The notes under the pieces were generated by a model. It was not told where the DNA came from. It did not search any database and was given only the letters and a program-made list of their open reading frames with translations. A stretch of 64,000 nucleotides of DNA from an uncultured Bacteroides sp. (GTDB taxonomy: Bacteria; Bacteroidota; Bacteroidia; Bacteroidales; Bacteroidaceae): the NCBI GenBank assembly GCA_902388495.1, contig CABMPP010000001.1, positions 276,871 through 340,870 on the forward strand, written 5' to 3'. Of this stretch, positions 45,653 through 54,311 are shown in pieces. Within the stretch, counting starts at the first letter, position 1. Every line of letters begins with the position of its first letter. Both the position numbers and the translations under genes were made by a program.

Positions 45653-47044
45653 ATGAAGAAGAAGCTTTTACCGGCATTTTTGCTGTTGTTTGTAGCGTTG
45701 GGCATGTTCTCGTGCCAGCAAGGCAAGGAGACTGCCAAAGAGTACCCTATGTTCTGGACGTGGCTGGACTATCGTCCCGGCATGAATTTCGATTCCATCT
45801 GCCAAGTGATGAATGATATCGGCATGGATGGCATCATGCTGAATGCACCCACCCCCGACGACTACCGGGTAGCAATCCCCATCGCCCATAAGCACGGCAT
45901 CGAGGTCTATGCCTGGCTGTGGACCATGAACCTGGAACACGACCGCGACAAGATCCTGAAGGAACATCCCGAATGGTTCAGCGTGAATCGCAACGGAAAG
46001 AGCCTTGCCGACACTACAGCCTACGTGGGCTATTATAAATTCCTCTGTCCCGCCTTGCCCGAGGTTCGCGAGTTCATCAAGGAAAAGATAAAGGCCTACT
46101 GCGAAGTCGAAGGGCTGAACGGTATTGCCATCGACTACCACCGCTTTGTCGATGTAGTGCTTCCCACTACTTTGTGGCCTCGCTACGGCATTGTGCAAGA
46201 CCGTGAATATCCGGCTTGGGATTACGGCTACCATCCGGAGATGATTAAGAAGTTCAAGGAAGAATATGGCTACGATCCCCGCGAGCAGGATGATCCTTCG
46301 CTCGACGTGAAATGGCGTCAGTTCCGTTGCGACCAAATCTCCGAAGTTGCCAATATGATTGCCGAAGTGGTGCACTCTTACGGCAAGACGATGGCTGCCT
46401 CCCCGTTCCCCACTCCGAAGATGGCATCGCGCATGGTACGCCAGGATTGGAGTAAGTGGCATCTCGATATCGTATTCCCGATGGTTTACCATACCTTCTA
46501 CACGGGTGATGTCAGCTTTATCTCCGATTGTACTATTGAGAATGCACGCGACAAGAACGAGATGACCACGCTGTACTGCGGAATGACGGCTACTAACGGT
46601 CCGAAGATGTTCGAGTGCATGGACGCTGCTCTGAGCAACGGCGCGCAAGGCATTGCTGTCTTCACGATTTCCGGCTTGCGTTCTCCCGAGGTAAGAAAAC
46701 AGTTCAGAGCCTACACGGACAGTGCAAGGGCTGTGCGTGCTGCCAATGGTGGCGTGATCAAGGCCAATCATCCGGCGATAGCCGAAGCAGACCCCTTCAA
46801 GCACCAGGGCATTATGAAGCTGATGGAAGAGCGTATGCAGCAGATCATTGCCAAAGCTGCCGGTAAGGAAGAACTGGCTCCTCTGGCACTGGACGAATTC
46901 AAACTGGTGGACTCGTACGATGCTACTCGCTGCTATCAGGTAGTGGATAATAACAGCAAGACCACTTTCGACGTAACGTTCTATCTTTATGGCGACGTAG
47001 TCTCCGGATGGGATGTTGCTGCGGCAGATAAAGCAGCTTTATGA
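45653..47044 (+). CDS. GHL10-like TIM-barrel glycoside hydrolase lipoprotein
   Basis: A 463-residue lipoprotein with lipobox LGMFSC. The chain reads as a TIM barrel of the glycosyl-hydrolase-like 10/DUF187 group: MFWTWLDYRPGMNFDSICQVMNDIGMDGIMLNAP, HKHGIEVYAWLWTMN, LNGIAIDYHRF, KTMAASPFPTP, DIVFPMVYHTFY and GIAVFTISG are successive strand ends. Acidic residues in IAIDYHRF are candidate catalytic or binding residues. The C-terminal ~60 residues may be a small beta domain. It overlaps the next gene by four bases (ATGA). Confidence 0.8.
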   Translation: MKKKLLPAFLLLFVALGMFSCQQGKETAKEYPMFWTWLDYRPGMNFDSICQVMNDIGMDGIMLNAPTPDDYRVAIPIAHKHGIEVYAWLWTMNLEHDRDKILKEHPEWFSVNRNGKSLADTTAYVGYYKFLCPALPEVREFIKEKIKAYCEVEGLNGIAIDYHRFVDVVLPTTLWPRYGIVQDREYPAWDYGYHPEMIKKFKEEYGYDPREQDDPSLDVKWRQFRCDQISEVANMIAEVVHSYGKTMAASPFPTPKMASRMVRQDWSKWHLDIVFPMVYHTFYTGDVSFISDCTIENARDKNEMTTLYCGMTATNGPKMFECMDAALSNGAQGIAVFTISGLRSPEVRKQFRAYTDSARAVRAANGGVIKANHPAIAEADPFKHQGIMKLMEERMQQIIAKAAGKEELAPLALDEFKLVDSYDATRCYQVVDNNSKTTFDVTFYLYGDVVSGWDVAAADKAAL

Positions 47045-47781
47045 TGATAAGAGAATTCATGAATAAGTTCTTCCTGCTCATTGCCTTTTCTGTGGCAGGC
47101 AGTCTGGTTTGCAGCCATGCCCAGGAGTCGAAGCGCTTGTTTGTAAAGAAGATAATGTGTACGGCTTCACCGGAAGGTGAGGCTGTACCTTCTTTGCTGG
47201 ATGCCAACGGCATCGGGTTTCAGCCCATTGATGTGGTCAACTGGGAAGCCTATCCGTATAAGCCGGAAGTCAGTTTCCGCATGGCGCATACCGGTAAGGA
47301 AATCTTGCTCCATTATAAGGTGAAGGAAGCAAGCGTACGTGCAGTGGCCGCCACAGACAATGGTCGCGTATGGGAAGATGCCTGCGTGGAATTCTTCGTC
47401 TCCCCCGACGGTGACAACTCTTACTATAACTTTGAGTGCAACTGCATCGGCAAATTGCTGATTCAGGGAGGCGTTCTGAATGAGCGCCGTCCCACGGCAA
47501 CCCCCGAAGTGCTGTCTATGGTGAAGCGTTGGAGTTCCTTGGGCAATGAACCTTTCGACGAAAGAGTGGGCGAATGCAGCTGGGAACTGACTATGGTCAT
47601 CCCCGTCTCTGCTTTCTTCAACCATTCGCTCAAGTCATTGGATGGAAAGACCATGCGTGGAAACTTCTACAAATGCGGTGATAAACTCCAAACGCCGCAC
47701 TTCCTTTCCTGGAATCCTATCAGGTTGGAACGGCCTATGTTTCACTGTCCCACCTATTTCGGTACATTGTCTTTTGAGTAA
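47041..47781 (+). CDS. Secreted carbohydrate-binding family 9-like protein
   Basis: A 246-residue exported protein; the signal peptide ends near VCSHAQ. The mature part fits the CBM9-like domain of Bacteroides: WEAYPYKPEVSFRMAHTGKEILLHYKVKEASVRAVAATDNGRVWEDACVEFFVSPDGDNSYYNFECNCIGKLL, and a C-terminal HFLSWNPIRLERPMFHCPTYFGTLSFE. It probably binds a sugar terminus and closes the utilization locus. The -33 box of prfB lies inside its last codons. Confidence 0.87.
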   Translation: MMIREFMNKFFLLIAFSVAGSLVCSHAQESKRLFVKKIMCTASPEGEAVPSLLDANGIGFQPIDVVNWEAYPYKPEVSFRMAHTGKEILLHYKVKEASVRAVAATDNGRVWEDACVEFFVSPDGDNSYYNFECNCIGKLLIQGGVLNERRPTATPEVLSMVKRWSSLGNEPFDERVGECSWELTMVIPVSAFFNHSLKSLDGKTMRGNFYKCGDKLQTPHFLSWNPIRLERPMFHCPTYFGTLSFE

Positions 47782-47803
47782 TTGTGTTTTTTTCCTACCT
47801 TTG
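47773..47803 (+). promoter_or_regulatory. Promoter of prfB
   Basis: TTTG (47773-47776), a 19-base spacer and TACCTTTG (47796-47803) form a complete consensus promoter. The -33 box overlaps the end of the upstream coding sequence. The start codon is 31 bases after the -7 box. Confidence 0.88.
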
Positions 47804-47833
47804 CCGTCCTAAAGACAGAATAGAAAAAAGCAT

Positions 47834-48949
47834 ATGATTACCGCAGAACAACTGAAAGATATCAAGGAACGTTCCGAAGCGTTGAACCGCTATCTGGATA
47901 TCGAAGGAAAGAAGATACAAGTAGAAGAAGAGCAGCTCCGTACTCAGGCTCCCGGCTTCTGGGACGACCAGAAAGCTGCCGAAGCCCAGATGAAGAAAGT
48001 GAAAGGCTTGCAGCAATGGATTTCCGGCTACAATGAAGTCCGGACATTGGCGGATGAAGTGCAACTGGCATTCGACTTCTACAAAGACGAGCTGGTGACT
48101 GAGGAAGAAGTGGATGAGGCTTACGCTAAAGCTGCCGCTGCCGTCGAGGCGCTCGAATTGAAGAACATGCTCCGCGAGGAAGCCGACCAAATGGACTGTG
48201 TCCTGAAGATCAACTCCGGTGCCGGGGGTACCGAGAGCCAGGACTGGGCAAGCATGCTGATGCGTATGTATCTGCGCTATGCCGAAACCTACGGTTACAA
48301 GGCTGTCATCTCCAACTTGCAGGAAGGTGACGAAGCCGGTATCAAAACCTGCACCATCGAAATCTCCGGCGATTATGCCTATGGCTATCTGAAAGGTGAG
48401 AACGGTGTGCACCGCTTGGTGCGTGTCTCCCCCTACAATGCTCAGGGCAAGCGCATGACTTCTTTCGCCTCCGTGTTCGTTACTCCGCTGGTAGACGATA
48501 CCATCGAAGTGAACATCAACGTTGCCAATATCTCTTGGGATACTTTCCGTTCCAGCGGTGCCGGCGGACAGAACGTCAACAAGGTAGAATCCGGTGTACG
48601 CTTGCGCTACCAGTTCAAGGATCCCTATACCGGCGAGGAAGAAGAAATCCTCATCGAGAATACCGAAACGCGCGACCAGCCCAAGAACCGCGAGAATGCC
48701 ATGCGACAGTTACGCTCCATCCTGTACGATAAAGAGCTTCAGCACCGCATGGCCGAGCAGGCCAAAGTGGAAGCCGGCAAGAAGAAAATCGAATGGGGCT
48801 CGCAGATCCGCAGCTACGTCTTCGACGACCGCCGCGTGAAAGACCACCGCACCAACTATCAGACTAGCGACGTGAACGGCGTGATGGACGGTAAGATAGA
48901 TGGCTTTATCAAGGCATATCTGATGGAGTTTGCAGGGAGTGGGGAGTAA
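47834..48949 (+). CDS. prfB: Peptide chain release factor 2 (no programmed frameshift)
   Basis: A 371-residue class I release factor reading UGA and UAA. SGAGGQNVNKVESGVRL holds the peptidyl-hydrolysis GGQ. The stop-recognition tripeptide, SPF in E. coli RF2, reads SPY here (VRVSPYNAQGKRMTSF). The usual in-frame UGA and slippery site near codon 26 are absent: the corresponding segment RYLDIEGKKIQ is continuous. Expression is therefore not autoregulated by frameshifting. It has its own promoter and a strong terminator. Confidence 0.96.
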   Translation: MITAEQLKDIKERSEALNRYLDIEGKKIQVEEEQLRTQAPGFWDDQKAAEAQMKKVKGLQQWISGYNEVRTLADEVQLAFDFYKDELVTEEEVDEAYAKAAAAVEALELKNMLREEADQMDCVLKINSGAGGTESQDWASMLMRMYLRYAETYGYKAVISNLQEGDEAGIKTCTIEISGDYAYGYLKGENGVHRLVRVSPYNAQGKRMTSFASVFVTPLVDDTIEVNINVANISWDTFRSSGAGGQNVNKVESGVRLRYQFKDPYTGEEEEILIENTETRDQPKNRENAMRQLRSILYDKELQHRMAEQAKVEAGKKKIEWGSQIRSYVFDDRRVKDHRTNYQTSDVNGVMDGKIDGFIKAYLMEFAGSGE

Positions 48950-48962
48950 ATTCATAAACTCT

Positions 48963-49010
48963 AAAAAGAATGTGCCGGAAGCTACGACAGGCTTCCGGCA
49001 CATTCTTTTT
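48963..49010. terminator. Perfect bidirectional terminator
   Basis: A 20-bp perfect stem (48963-48982/48991-49010) with an 8-base loop. It begins with an A run and ends with a T run, so it can terminate both prfB (plus) and the convergent hydrolase gene (minus). Confidence 0.93.
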
Positions 49011-49024
49011 TATGGAATATTGTT

Positions 49025-50497
49025 TTATGCATTTAGTCTTGTGAAGACTAAACTGGCAAGTTGCCATTTCTCCTTTTCTTTCACAAATACTTCTGTTACC
49101 ATAAAAGGGAATGTCACTTCATTACCGGCCACTGTAGAAGTCAGGTGAATGTTGCTGTAAACGATACCCGTATTCGCTGCAAATTTCACCGTGACGTCAT
49201 GGATCTCAGCATGTTTATAGTGGATAAAGCCGCCCTTAATGGTCTCTAATTCTGCTTCCTTCCCCCAGGCACCGCCCATATGCACGAACATGGCATTTTC
49301 ATGGAATAGAGGTCTCAACTTATCTACATCTTTCTCAGACATCCATTGCCATTTGGCGTTGGAGAGGTTAACCAGTTCCTGTTCGGCAGGAGCGAATACT
49401 TTTGTTACTGTTTGCATTTGTCTGTCTGGAGCAGGATGGGTGGGCAGTACATTCTCTTCAAGCCATTTTTCCAGCAAATCGGCAAGTTGGGCATTATTCA
49501 AGTCTTGCATTAAGAAGTGAGTATTGCCATAAATACCGATTTTAGGTAACTCCACCAATGTGGCATTTCCTCCGTGGCGGTTGATGGCTTCTACAAACTT
49601 CCGTCCCATCTGTAGGCGTACCCGCCAGTTTTCGTCGCCCAATCTTTCAGAAGGCATTTCGGGGATATAGTCTCCAAAATACATCACAATAGGAATCTGT
49701 GTTAGTTTCATGAATTGTTCCATCGGCACGGGTATTCCTTGTACCCCGCCGGTGAGACCCTTAATTGGGGTAGGAACTTCACCTTCCGGGAAAATATATC
49801 CTCCCGGTTCATAAGCAACTACTGCCTTTATCCGCTGATCCTGCATTGCAGCCATCCAACCAGGAAAGCCTCCTGCTGAATGGGTCACCAGAATGTTGTC
49901 TCCGATCTGTTCTGTCAGTGCATTGATAGCTGCTACATCCTGCCGGTGGTCACTCAAATCGGGTGTCATCTCACGGAAGAACTGCGACAGATAAGCGGAG
50001 TCAGTCGGGAATTGTACCCCTTTGTTATAGTCCGGCCAGATGCCTATGCGCCAGATATCGAACCAGAACATCTCGTCGGCAACGGGTTTTACGGTAGTTA
50101 CGGCAGAACTTCTTCCGGCACGACCACGTCCGGGCAGATCCACTACATACGTACTGTAGCGCTTGCGTAACATCAAGGTCGAGAATCCGTCACGTCCATC
50201 GGGAGTCATTTCCCAGCAGACCCCCGAACCACCATAGCCGTGGATAAAAACAAGCGGTAGCTCTTGGGATTGTACCGGTTTCTGAAAATGCACAAACGCA
50301 TGGTCTGCCCGATAGCTTTGCCCTTGTTCTTCCTGAGTAGCCCACCCTACGAACTTACTGTTGTCATACTCGCCTTCATGCTGAATCATTTTTCCTCCTA
50401 CCGAGAAATAACCTTGTTCTTGTACCATGATAGGCCTTTGTGCCGATGCTGTTGTTACGCCAACTGATAGCAACATTGCTGCGATATACTTTTTCAT
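49025..50497 (-). CDS. Exported alpha/beta hydrolase with C-terminal SnoaL/DUF4440-like domain
   Basis: A 490-residue exported protein with a signal peptide to about residue 19 (TTASAQ). Residues ~30-350 are an alpha/beta hydrolase with LVFIHGYGGSGVCWE (oxyanion region) and nucleophile motif THSAGG; GNTHFLMQD near residue 340 offers the His. The C-terminal ~120 residues (LSNAKWQWMSEKDVDKLRPLFHENAMFVHMGG ... FVKEKEKWQLASLVFTRL) form an NTF2-like DUF4440 domain. It follows the 713-residue hydrolase gene by four bases in the same direction. Confidence 0.85.
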   Translation of the reverse strand: MKKYIAAMLLSVGVTTASAQRPIMVQEQGYFSVGGKMIQHEGEYDNSKFVGWATQEEQGQSYRADHAFVHFQKPVQSQELPLVFIHGYGGSGVCWEMTPDGRDGFSTLMLRKRYSTYVVDLPGRGRAGRSSAVTTVKPVADEMFWFDIWRIGIWPDYNKGVQFPTDSAYLSQFFREMTPDLSDHRQDVAAINALTEQIGDNILVTHSAGGFPGWMAAMQDQRIKAVVAYEPGGYIFPEGEVPTPIKGLTGGVQGIPVPMEQFMKLTQIPIVMYFGDYIPEMPSERLGDENWRVRLQMGRKFVEAINRHGGNATLVELPKIGIYGNTHFLMQDLNNAQLADLLEKWLEENVLPTHPAPDRQMQTVTKVFAPAEQELVNLSNAKWQWMSEKDVDKLRPLFHENAMFVHMGGAWGKEAELETIKGGFIHYKHAEIHDVTVKFAANTGIVYSNIHLTSTVAGNEVTFPFMVTEVFVKEKEKWQLASLVFTRLNA

Positions 50498-50501
50498 ACT
50501 T

Positions 50502-52643
50502 TTATTTTGTTTGATTTTTAATTAGGTTACTTAATACAATACGCAGGGAGTCTGAAGAACTTCTGCCCAAATTTATTTCTATGATATTCAGCAAAGCAGT
50601 CAGTTGCTCGGCAGTGATGCCTAAATGCAGACAGATACTCATGTGACTATAGACCATCGGTTCAACATCACCTACACCTGCCAAGATAGAGACTGTAGCT
50701 AACTCACGTTCCTGATAACTCAACAGATCACGTTCAAAGATATCGGCAAAGAGATGCTCTTTCAAAAAAGTTTCGATAGTTGGAGCAAAAGAAGCATACT
50801 CCGCTTTGGGAGCAGTGGCAGAAATACCCGATATTTCGGCAAGTATATTCTGTCCACGCTCATACTTGTTGCTTTTGTTTGGCACAGGGGACGCCTCTTT
50901 TCCTGTCTCATCATGTATTCCGCGGGCAGTACGTTCCTCTTCAACCTCTATGAATGTCTGTATTGCTCTAAGACTACGCGGAAATCCGCAATAAGCATAG
51001 GCATGAATCAAGACTTCTTTTATCTCGTTCACCGTCATTCCTGCATCCAGCCCTTGCACCAATGCACTTTTCAGATGCTCCAAATCTCCTCTCCCGGTAT
51101 AAGATGCAATAGCAACGATGGCCTGCTGCCTATTCGACAATATTTTATTTGTCTGCTCATACGCCAATGTACTTTGGCTGGTAGCTGCAAGATACTCGCC
51201 ATCCTCCACCGGATTAAGCCATTCTACTTCATTACTTTGAGGATTGCACTTAATGGCAATATGGGCAAACCAACTGTCGGGAGCAGCACCATGCCAATGT
51301 TTCACATCCGGTGCTATTTCAACTATATCACCCGGATACAATCTACGGGCAGGTTGCCCTTTTTCTTGATAGTAGCCGATACCAGAGGTCGCTATCAGTA
51401 TCTGCCCTCCGGTGTGAGTATGCCAACTGTTTCGGCATCCCGGTTCAAATGTTACGTTAGACATAGGTAAGTTCAATTCGCTGTTTGTAGTAATGGGAGC
51501 AAGGTAAGCTTGCCCGATAAAGTTTTGGTTTCCGGACAATTTGCTTCCTAATGGGTATGGTTGTTTAAAGTCATTCGTTGCATACTGCGTAGTATAAAGT
51601 AACCTCTTGCCAAAGAACTCCACCAGTTTGTTCACAGTTTGTTCTACATATTCCGGCACATAGTAGGTCTGAATATGAGTGGCACCGGGTATCAGGAATA
51701 ATTCTTTGTCCATGGTGCCGGTCGCTTTTTGAAAAGCTTCCTCAGTCATATAGAAAGAGTCGGCTTTACTGCCTGCCAGCATCAGAAGAGGCTGATTGAT
51801 CAAATCAATGTTGGTAGTCGCATCCCATGTCATCAGATCGGGCAGGCTGCTGACCGTGTATCTGAATGTAGAATTAGGATGAGCGTGAGTCTTGCCATAA
51901 TAGATAAAACCCTCCCGGTATAGGTCGAACGGTAAACTGGCTATCTGTTCATCGGTGAGTTGGGAATCTCCCGTATATTGCACTTCTCCGCCGCTCATTT
52001 CCCGTGTGCGGGCTTCTATGCCTTGTCTCAGCCTTTCCTGAATGGTGGCTACCTGCGAATCCATAAATCCGTTCCGTCGAACTTTACCAGAATTGAACAT
52101 GCTCAGAGTAGCCACCACTTTCAAGCGTTTGTCTGATTGCGCCGCTTTCAAAGCATATCCCCCGCCGCCACAGATACCTAAAATGCCGATTCGGTTGGCA
52201 TCGACGCCCGGATAATGAGTAATATAATCCGCCATCCCGTGGATGTCTTCAATGCGGTTGGTAGGTTTATCCACATTACGCGGCTCGCCGCCACTTGCTC
52301 CTTGATAGGAAGCATCCGCCACCAGGGTGATATACCCGTTCTCTGCCAAACGCTGGGCATAAAGACCGGCTACCTGCTCCTTTACGCCCCCGTTGGGATG
52401 AGCCACTACTATTGCTGCATATTTCTTGGCAGGATCATAGCCAGCAGGAATATACACATTGGCTGCAATGTCTATTCCATGCAGTTGATAAGTTACCGGA
52501 CGGATATTCACCTGTCCATTGATGTTTTCCCGGAGTGCGTTTTCATAAACCAATCCCCAGGAATTGTCTTGTGCAGATAAAGCTGCGATGCCTTGACTGA
52601 GTACCGTCATAAGAACTAATTTGAGAGTTAAGTATTTCTTCAT
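50502..52643 (-). CDS. Exported alpha/beta hydrolase-cupin-carboxymuconolactone decarboxylase fusion
   Basis: A 713-residue protein with a signal peptide to about residue 24. Residues ~45-345 are a dienelactone-hydrolase-like domain whose nucleophile motif GICGGGGYA is of the GxCxG type, so Cys is the likely nucleophile. Residues ~385-475 are a cupin (SWHTHTGGQ, PGDIVEIAPDVKHWHG). Residues ~490-570 (LEHLKSALVQGLDAGMTVNEIKEVLIHAYAYCGFPRSL) and ~620-710 are two CMD/AhpD-like domains. The likely theme is hydrolysis and oxidation/decarboxylation of a small organic compound; the substrate is unknown. An AraC regulator is divergent. Confidence 0.85.
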   Translation of the reverse strand: MKKYLTLKLVLMTVLSQGIAALSAQDNSWGLVYENALRENINGQVNIRPVTYQLHGIDIAANVYIPAGYDPAKKYAAIVVAHPNGGVKEQVAGLYAQRLAENGYITLVADASYQGASGGEPRNVDKPTNRIEDIHGMADYITHYPGVDANRIGILGICGGGGYALKAAQSDKRLKVVATLSMFNSGKVRRNGFMDSQVATIQERLRQGIEARTREMSGGEVQYTGDSQLTDEQIASLPFDLYREGFIYYGKTHAHPNSTFRYTVSSLPDLMTWDATTNIDLINQPLLMLAGSKADSFYMTEEAFQKATGTMDKELFLIPGATHIQTYYVPEYVEQTVNKLVEFFGKRLLYTTQYATNDFKQPYPLGSKLSGNQNFIGQAYLAPITTNSELNLPMSNVTFEPGCRNSWHTHTGGQILIATSGIGYYQEKGQPARRLYPGDIVEIAPDVKHWHGAAPDSWFAHIAIKCNPQSNEVEWLNPVEDGEYLAATSQSTLAYEQTNKILSNRQQAIVAIASYTGRGDLEHLKSALVQGLDAGMTVNEIKEVLIHAYAYCGFPRSLRAIQTFIEVEEERTARGIHDETGKEASPVPNKSNKYERGQNILAEISGISATAPKAEYASFAPTIETFLKEHLFADIFERDLLSYQERELATVSILAGVGDVEPMVYSHMSICLHLGITAEQLTALLNIIEINLGRSSSDSLRIVLSNLIKNQTK

Positions 52644-52764
52644 AACTGATTGTTTTGATGTGACGTTAATTTTGATGATGCAAAATTAGGGGGATTAGGG
52701 AGGCAGCGCTATAGATGGATTACTGATTAGCTAACCATAATTACCGATTCTACACTGTACCCTA

Positions 52765-52794
52765 CTTGTTTATCAGGCAAAACTATTAACTTTG
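52765..52794 (+). promoter_or_regulatory. Promoter of the AraC-family gene
   Basis: CTTG (52765-52768), an 18-base spacer and TAACTTTG (52787-52794) fit the Bacteroides promoter with one -33 mismatch, 28 bases before the ATG at 52822. The intergenic region (52644-52821) also holds the divergent hydrolase promoter, so the regulator can control both. Confidence 0.65.
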
Positions 52795-52821
52795 TCGTGA
52801 AGTAACACAACAATACGGATT

Positions 52822-53721
52822 ATGGGAAGTATCATAAAGTTAGAGACAATTCAGGAATACAACCAGCTACTGGGAGCAGAGACTTTGCATCCCCTTGTCA
52901 GCATTACGGATTTTTCTAAATTGAAGTCGATCAAACATTGCCGGAAGAACTTCGGCTTTTATTGTGTGATTTATAAAGAACTTCAATGTGGAACGTTGCA
53001 GTATGGTCGTAACAAATACGATTATCAAGACGGTACATTGGTATTTATTTCTCCCGGTCAGGTGGCCGGTGTAGATGATGCAGGAGAAACACTCAATCCC
53101 AAAGGACTGGCGTTGATGTTCCATCCCGACTTGTTGTATGGTACACCTCTGGCCCGTAGAATGCGGGACTACACATTCTTTTCTTATGAATCCAATGAAG
53201 CCTTGCACATGTCCGAACGCGAACGCCAGATCATCCTTAACTGCTTTAATGAGATTAAAGAGGAATTGGAACATGCCATTGATAAACATACCAAACAGAT
53301 TATAGCTTCGAACATCGAAACACTACTCAACCATTGTGTCCGTTTCTATGAGCGTCAGTTCATTACCCGCGAAATCATTAACCGTGATTTACTCGACAGA
53401 TTTGAGCGAATACTAAATACCTATTATGCTTCGGAGAAGCCGCAGACAATCGGATTACCGTCTGTAGGCTATTGTGCAGAACAAATGCATCTTTCGCCTA
53501 ACTATTTTGGAGACTTGATAAAGAGAGAAACCGGAAAGTCTGCGCAAGAATATATTCAACTGGTGATAATGGAGAAAGTAAAAGAACTGTTAGCCGATAG
53601 CGACAAGACAATTAGCGAAATAGCTTACGAACTTGGCTTCAAATATCCGCATCATTTGAGTAGGATGTTTAAGAAAGTAGTAGGGACAACTCCTAATGAG
53701 TATAGGCTGCAGGTTGGGTAA
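52822..53721 (+). CDS. AraC-family transcriptional regulator
   Basis: A 299-residue regulator. An N-terminal cupin-like sensor (about 1-160, YGRNKYDYQDGTLVFISPGQVAGV) is followed by a C-terminal double helix-turn-helix: SVGYCAEQMHLSPNYFGDLIKRETGKSAQEYIQLVIMEKVKELLADSDKTISEIAYELGFKYPHHLSRMFKKVVGTTPNEYR. It is divergent from the two hydrolase genes and probably regulates them; the ligand is unknown. Confidence 0.93.
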   Translation: MGSIIKLETIQEYNQLLGAETLHPLVSITDFSKLKSIKHCRKNFGFYCVIYKELQCGTLQYGRNKYDYQDGTLVFISPGQVAGVDDAGETLNPKGLALMFHPDLLYGTPLARRMRDYTFFSYESNEALHMSERERQIILNCFNEIKEELEHAIDKHTKQIIASNIETLLNHCVRFYERQFITREIINRDLLDRFERILNTYYASEKPQTIGLPSVGYCAEQMHLSPNYFGDLIKRETGKSAQEYIQLVIMEKVKELLADSDKTISEIAYELGFKYPHHLSRMFKKVVGTTPNEYRLQVG

Positions 53722-53756
53722 GCGTTGCAGCGTAAGCTTAAAATGTCAACATCTGG

Positions 53757-53788
53757 CGGCGATAATTGGTAGACAGCCAATATCGCCG
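53757..53788 (+). terminator. Terminator of the AraC-family gene
   Basis: A 12-13-bp stem with a one-base bulge (53757-53769/53777-53788), followed by TTTCAG. It lies 36 bases after the stop. Confidence 0.65.
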
Positions 53789-53865
53789 TTTCAGTTCATC
53801 GGATAGGAACGAATGATGTATTAAGCTCTGCCTGGCTCCTTAATAGCGCTTCTTATCTCTTTCGT

Positions 53866-54007
53866 ATTCACAATATAGCGTGATTTTTTAGTAAATATAA
53901 GTCCTTGGTATGATAAAAGCAATAGAAATCACAATAAAATGTGATTTGTGGATAAACTACTGCTATTTGTAGGATAAAAGTTTGTAGAATCACAATTAGT
54001 TGTGATT
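53866..54007. repeat. Three 20-bp palindromes spaced 61 bp apart in a gene-free region
   Basis: Related palindromes of the type AATCACA-n-TGTGATT lie at 53866-53885 (the most degenerate), 53927-53946 and 53988-54007. Each starts exactly 61 bases after the previous one. GATAAAAG at 53912 and 53973 keeps the same period, so this is a diverged 61-bp tandem repeat of about 2.3 units. It occupies most of the 443-base gap between the AraC gene and the small membrane-peptide gene. Binding of a dimeric regulator is one reading. Confidence 0.75.
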
Positions 54008-54164
54008 CTTGGGGCGTATTTGATGTTAGGATAATAGCTACTAAATAGTTTTTTCTTATTGTTCTTTTTATAGCCTATGGATAAAAATGTTTCTTTTTCA
54101 TTTGGATACTTCCCGAAATTACTCTTACTTTGTTTATCGTTGAACTTAAAACTATAGAAACACC

Positions 54165-54302
54165 ATGGGAAAGAGCAAAAAGAAAGTAATGCACAGCCAG
54201 AAAGAAGAGCAGCAAGCCAAGAAAGTATTGTTGATTATCGGAGTATCGGCTCTGATATTGGTACTTGCCATGTTTGTGGGCTATTCCTTCCTAGCCAAAT
54301 AA
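54165..54302 (+). CDS. Small single-pass membrane peptide (45 residues)
   Basis: A 45-residue ORF with a basic, glutamine-rich N-terminus (MGKSKKKVMHSQKEEQQAKK), one membrane helix (VLLIIGVSALILVLAMFVGYSFLA) and a final Lys. The positive-inside rule puts the N-terminus in the cytoplasm. It stops 9 bases before the CYTH gene, suggesting co-transcription. Function is unknown. It is a credible gene because of its spacing and organised composition. Confidence 0.7.
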   Translation: MGKSKKKVMHSQKEEQQAKKVLLIIGVSALILVLAMFVGYSFLAK

Positions 54303-54311
54303 AAGCAGGAT

